This document shows, piece by piece, positions 6,909-9,310 of a stretch of DNA of 9,310 nt; the first letter of the stretch is position 1, and the number at the start of each line of letters is the position of its first letter. The stretch comes from JBFILW01 sp041612005. GTDB taxonomy: Bacteria; Gemmatimonadota; Gemmatimonadetes; Palauibacterales; Palauibacteraceae. Made by a program: the position numbers and the translations under genes. The notes below the pieces were generated by a model. It was not told the origin of the DNA. It did no database searches and saw nothing but the letters and a program-made list of their open reading frames with translations. Location of the stretch: NCBI GenBank assembly GCA_041612005.1, contig JBFILW010000106.1:1-9310 (forward strand), given 5' to 3'.

Positions 6909-8347
6909 TAGACCTGCTTTCGTTTCCAGCCGCCACGACGGAACAGCCACAGCCCCACCAGTGCCGACATCGAGTACGCGGTGGCGACGGCCCAGAACAC
7001 ACCCTCGTACCCGACGCCAAGTGGCCAAGCCAGCAGCCACGCCGCCGGAAGCTGGTAGACCCAGAAGATGAAAAAATTGATCCAGGTCGGCGTTACCGTG
7101 TCGCCAGCTCCATTGAACGCCTGCAGGACGACCATCCCCCATGCGTAGAAGACGTACCCGTAGCTGATGATGCGAAGTGCGCGCGTACCGATGGCTCGAA
7201 TCTCCGGGTCCGGCGTGAACACACCGATGATCTGTTCGGCGAAGACCACGAACAACACCGTGACCACCGCCATGAAAACCATGTTCCAACCGCCCGTGAC
7301 CCATACGGCGCGCTCTGCGCGGTCCGGCTTCCGCGCGCCGAGGTTCTGCCCGACCAGGGTCGCGGCCGCGTTGGCCACTCCCCAGGCCGGAAGCAGCACG
7401 AAGATCACCAATCGCACGGCAATCACGTAGCCAGCTAGCACGACGGAGCCGAACGTGGCCAAGATGCGGATCAGGCCCACGTAGCTGGCCATCCCAACGA
7501 GCATCTGACCGACCCCTCCCGCCGAGACTCTCAGCAGCCGCCGAATGAGAGGAAGGTCCAACTTCACGTCGCAACGCTGCACGCGCAGCCGGGCTCCCCG
7601 CGACATCCCCCAGAGCTGGAACGCCACGCCCGTGCCGCGGCCGATCGTTGTGGCGATGGCAGCGCCGGCCAGGCCCAGCTCCGGGAACGGCCCGATTCCG
7701 AAGATGAGCAACGGATCCAATACGATATTGATGCCGTTGGCCAGCCACACGGAGCGCATCGCCATCGCCGCGTCGCCGGCGCCCCGGTAAATCGCGTTGT
7801 TCAGGAACAGGAGCATGATGACCATCATGCCGCCGTACATGATTCGCGTGTAGGTGGAGCCGACGGCCACCGTCTCGTCGCTGGCTCCCATCAGCCGCAG
7901 GAGGTCCGGCGCCCAGATCATGCCGGCCACGCCCAACACCACCGAGACGACGATTCCGACGATGATCGCCTGCACGGCGGTCCGAGCGGCGGCGCGCTCG
8001 TCTTTTTCCCCGATTCTGCGCGCCACCATGGCGGTGGTCGACATGCTGAGTCCGACCGCCACCGCGTAGATGAGCTCGAGCACGGACTCGGTGAGCCCGA
8101 CCGCGGCCAGCGCGTTGGAGCCCAGTCGGGCGACGAAAAACGCATCGACGACGGCGAACACGGACTCGCCGGCCATCTCCAGCACCATTGGGACGGCGAG
8201 GAGGAGCACGGCCCGGTTGAGGTTGCCGGATGTAAAATCCTGTTCCGATCCGCGCACCGATTCGCGGATCGACGCCCACACACCGACCGGCCTCGCGGTC
8301 GCGCCGTGAGGATCGTGCTCTGTGACCTGGTCTGGGTCCGTGCTCAC
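6908..8347 (-). CDS. MATE family multidrug/cation antiporter
   Basis: A multi-pass membrane protein of 479 residues from the chosen start, in the MATE (multi-antimicrobial extrusion; NorM/DinF-like) family, which exports organic cations in exchange for Na+ or H+. It has about 12 hydrophobic segments in two similar halves. The first half opens with a GNLNRAVLLLAVPMVLE helix (from about residue 41), then a VVDAFFVARLGSNALAAVGL segment and IYRGAGD. The second half shows the parallel pattern, ending with a VLQAFNGAGDT segment that repeats the GAGD motif. The substrate cannot be read from sequence. The start is uncertain: GTG 8347 (MSTDPDQ...) was chosen, but GTG 8281 (457 residues, with GAGG nine bases upstream), GTG 8377 and TTG 8428 are possible. 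None has a strong Shine-Dalgarno. The 40 residues before the first helix are hydrophilic. No neighbouring regulator gene is present. Confidence 0.9.
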   Translation of the reverse strand: MSTDPDQVTEHDPHGATARPVGVWASIRESVRGSEQDFTSGNLNRAVLLLAVPMVLEMAGESVFAVVDAFFVARLGSNALAAVGLTESVLELIYAVAVGLSMSTTAMVARRIGEKDERAAARTAVQAIIVGIVVSVVLGVAGMIWAPDLLRLMGASDETVAVGSTYTRIMYGGMMVIMLLFLNNAIYRGAGDAAMAMRSVWLANGINIVLDPLLIFGIGPFPELGLAGAAIATTIGRGTGVAFQLWGMSRGARLRVQRCDVKLDLPLIRRLLRVSAGGVGQMLVGMASYVGLIRILATFGSVVLAGYVIAVRLVIFVLLPAWGVANAAATLVGQNLGARKPDRAERAVWVTGGWNMVFMAVVTVLFVVFAEQIIGVFTPDPEIRAIGTRALRIISYGYVFYAWGMVVLQAFNGAGDTVTPTWINFFIFWVYQLPAAWLLAWPLGVGYEGVFWAVATAYSMSALVGLWLFRRGGWKRKQV

Positions 8348-8473
8348 CGGCTCGGCAGGGAGTTGGAGTCTCGTCACGCCGCGGGGCGGAGAAGCACCGA
8401 TCGTGCGGGCCCGGGCAGACCGACGCAACCCGATGCGTGGCGGACGTCAGACGTGAGAAGGGTGCATACGAGT

Positions 8474-8502
8474 GAACGGGCCACCCGGAGGGCGGCCCGT
8501 TC
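8474..8502 (-). terminator. Strong hairpin downstream of the small membrane protein gene
   Basis: The arms AACGGGCC (8475-8482) and GGCCCGTT (8494-8501) pair perfectly, extended by CCC/GGG around a three-base loop and by G8474-C8502. The one internal mismatch is A.C on the plus strand but becomes a G.U wobble in a minus-strand transcript, giving a near-continuous stem of about 13 pairs. The hairpin therefore fits minus-strand RNA better. It lies 53 bases after the stop of the minus-strand gene ending at 8556. The tail after it is only mildly T-rich, so it may be a weak intrinsic terminator or an mRNA-stabilising stem before the MATE gene. Confidence 0.55.
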
Positions 8503-8555
8503 GGGGTGCGGCACAGAGGCGATCGGCGTGCCGCGTTCGGACTCCGGCGTGGAGG

Positions 8556-8756
8556 CTACTTCACACGCCGGATCTTGCTTCGGACGTCGTCTGCCGTCTT
8601 GGGGCTGATCAGCTTCAGGATGAAGTACCCGACCAGCAGCATGACGGCGATCTTCACTGCCCACAGCACGAGCGGCGTGAGGAGCGAGAAGATCAGACTG
8701 ATCGCGATCACGCCCGCGAAACCGATTACGGCCAGAGTGATGAGCGCGCGTATCAT
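8556..8756 (-). CDS. Small two-helix membrane protein of unknown function (66 residues)
   Basis: I do not recognise a family. The product starts MIRALITLAVIGFAGVIAI and has a long hydrophobic stretch, residues about 4-50. It can hold two membrane helices (about 4-27 and 30-50) with a short turn near Pro28. A basic, polar tail follows (SPKTADDVRSKIRRVK), which by the positive-inside rule should face the cytoplasm. Support that the gene is real: ATG at 8756 has an excellent Shine-Dalgarno (GAGGAG, 8763-8768) six bases upstream, a stable hairpin lies after the stop, and the hydrophobic pattern is clean. There are no catalytic residues or Cys. It sits alone between divergent groES and the MATE gene on its own strand, 208 bases from the MATE start. 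A role in envelope stress is possible but would be a guess. Confidence 0.75.
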   Translation of the reverse strand: MIRALITLAVIGFAGVIAISLIFSLLTPLVLWAVKIAVMLLVGYFILKLISPKTADDVRSKIRRVK

Positions 8757-9095
8757 TTGTTTCTCCTCTTGTTTGAACGCTAGCGGCCGATGTGGTCGGC
8801 CTCGCGCCGCCGCCTCTCGGCGTCCGGCTGTTGGTTCCTACGCGTGGGAGGCCGCGGTTGTTTCAACCTAGGCTCGCACCGGCCGCCCGTTCGACAGCGG
8901 ATCGGCGACCCCGGGTGCCGGGCCGGCCAGCCTGGCAGCCCCAGCCGAAATGGCGTACGGATCGTGCTTCGCGAGGATTGCCACTGTCCCCCGGTACCAT
9001 GTCTACAACTCACTGTTTTGCAGATATTTACGCCACTTCGTCGCCACTCCTCCGCCTGGCACGCGATGTGCTTCGCCCGTAACCGGCCGGCCCCC
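8757..9095. other. Gene-free intergenic region between divergent genes
   Basis: About 340 bases without a convincing gene. Open frames here on the plus strand lack a ribosome binding site and any protein-like pattern. The stretch holds the leader of the small minus-strand gene, a GGTTG-TTT-CAACC palindrome (8856-8868) and, overlapping it on the minus strand, a possible ECF-type promoter. A less GC-rich patch lies at about 8995-9045, in which I see no promoter of good quality. No tRNA, rRNA or riboswitch-like structure was recognised. Confidence 0.6.
8785..8801 (-). repeat. Inverted repeat in the leader of the small membrane protein gene
   Basis: GGCCGA (8785-8790) and TCGGCC (8796-8801) form a perfect six-pair stem with a five-base loop. 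It lies 16 bases upstream of the GAGGAG ribosome binding site on the minus strand, so it could fold in the mRNA leader or be a small operator. In GC-rich DNA such short repeats also arise by chance. Confidence 0.3.
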
Positions 9096-9123
9096 TTGCT
9101 AAAGCGACGGCGGCCACTATTTT
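9096..9123 (+). promoter_or_regulatory. Probable sigma-70-type promoter of groES
   Basis: TTGCTA (9096-9101) and TATTTT (9118-9123) are separated by 16 bases; each matches the consensus hexamer at four of six positions. A start of transcription about seven bases later (near 9130) would lie just before the CIRCE operator, the arrangement seen in HrcA-controlled promoters. The local AT-richness stands out from the surroundings. Confidence 0.5.
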
Positions 9124-9133
9124 TGAGGCGCTG

Positions 9134-9160
9134 TTAGCACTCAAGGACATAGAGTGCTAA
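9134..9160 (+). promoter_or_regulatory. CIRCE operator (HrcA binding site)
   Basis: TTAGCACTC (9134-9142), nine bases, then GAGTGCTAA (9152-9160) is a perfect match to the CIRCE consensus TTAGCACTC-N9-GAGTGCTAA. The symmetry extends two further bases on each side (TG and CA). CIRCE is bound by the repressor HrcA, which is released at heat shock when GroEL is busy. It sits about 50 bases before the groES start, inside the expected 5' untranslated region. hrcA is not in the window. Confidence 0.97.
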
Positions 9161-9195
9161 CAACCAACCTGAACCAAAACGCTCTGTGCGAACAG

Positions 9196-9204
9196 AAGGA
9201 GGAG
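9196..9204 (+). promoter_or_regulatory. Ribosome binding site of groES
   Basis: AAGGAGGAG is a near-perfect Shine-Dalgarno with six bases to the ATG at 9211. It fixes that ATG as the intended start. No comparable site precedes the ATG at 9286, apart from a GAGGAG within the coding sequence (9271-9276). Confidence 0.9.
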
Positions 9205-9210
9205 TAGGAC

Positions 9211-9310
9211 ATGGGTCCAGTCACCACCAAGATCCATCCGCTGTCGGACAGCCTGGTCGTCAAGGCACTCGAGGAGAACGAGTAAATGCGTGGCGGCCTG
9301 TACATCCCCG
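9211..9310 (+). pseudogene. groES: groES (co-chaperonin GroES) 5' end with an in-frame stop; runs off the right edge
   Basis: GroES is the 10-kDa heptameric lid of the GroEL chaperonin. From ATG 9211 the frame reads MGPVTTKIHPLSDSLVVKAL then EENE, then TAA (9283-9285). It continues in the same frame as MRGGLYIP up to the window end. Together this matches a normal GroES start (IRPL.DRVVVK.LE..., then a ...GG.YIP segment) with a single codon changed to stop; CAA (Gln) to TAA would be one transition. The nearly invariant Arg of DRV is Ser, and the Arg of IRPL is His. Promoter, CIRCE and ribosome binding site are intact. It may be a decayed groES copy, a recent nonsense mutation or a sequencing/assembly error. 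Restart at ATG 9286 would lose the N-terminal strand. Identity as groES is firm; inactivity is inferred. groEL would be expected just to the right. Confidence 0.8.

Noticed and set aside
6819..8279. 486-codon open frame on the minus strand within the MATE region
   Set aside because: It overlaps the MATE gene in another frame. The product is Arg/Gly/His-rich without motifs or hydrophobic pattern, a common by-product of high GC at third positions.
8978..9009. TTGCCA followed by TACAAC as a second promoter toward groES
   Set aside because: Spacing of 20 bases is too long and the downstream element is poor; the pair at 9096-9123 fits position and spacing much better.
8790..9137. Plus-strand open frames in the intergenic region (8790-9137 and 8792-9082)
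   Set aside because: No ribosome binding site and no protein-like pattern; the two frames overlap each other, and one runs into the CIRCE element.
9286..9310. ATG at 9286 as the real groES start
   Set aside because: The strong Shine-Dalgarno and conserved N-terminal GroES residues lie upstream in the same frame, so this ATG is more likely an internal Met; restart there remains only a possibility.

Overview
This is a GC-rich bacterial window. Seven genes sit on the plus strand in one tightly packed block: mutL (3' part) - miaA - bshA - uppP - nadC - birA - coaX. Two convergent minus-strand genes follow, a MATE-type efflux pump and a 66-residue membrane protein. At the right edge is a CIRCE-controlled groES start. 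GC content, the bacillithiol gene bshA, a metal-site type of MutL and CIRCE heat-shock control suggest a non-proteobacterial lineage. Gemmatimonadota is my best guess; it rests on remembered gene content, not on a search.

Region by region. Positions 1-6888 look like one transcription unit. Four junctions (miaA/bshA, bshA/uppP, nadC/birA and possibly birA/coaX) use ATGA or GTGA start-stop overlaps, and uppP/nadC are 11 bases apart, so translation is probably coupled. The genes cover DNA mismatch repair (mutL), tRNA A37 prenylation (miaA), the first step of bacillithiol synthesis (bshA), recycling of the undecaprenyl carrier for cell-wall synthesis (uppP), NAD synthesis from quinolinate (nadC), biotinylation of carboxylases (birA) and the first step of CoA synthesis (coaX). 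The common theme is housekeeping cofactors and thiols. Positions 6908-8347 (minus) encode the MATE transporter, meeting coaX tail to tail. Positions 8556-8756 (minus) encode a small membrane protein with a strong ribosome binding site and a stable hairpin behind it. Positions 8757-9210 hold no convincing gene, but the right part carries a plausible sigma-70 promoter, a perfect CIRCE operator and a strong Shine-Dalgarno for groES.

Two things stand out. First, the miaA start region is a threefold imperfect 14-base tandem repeat. It creates two five-codon mini-ORFs (MSETP, MSAAP), each overlapping the next start by four bases before the real MSETP start of miaA. Second, the groES reading frame, behind an intact promoter, CIRCE and ribosome binding site, is interrupted after 24 codons by an in-frame TAA and then continues in the same frame with clear GroES sequence. 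I found no wholly new multi-gene system here.
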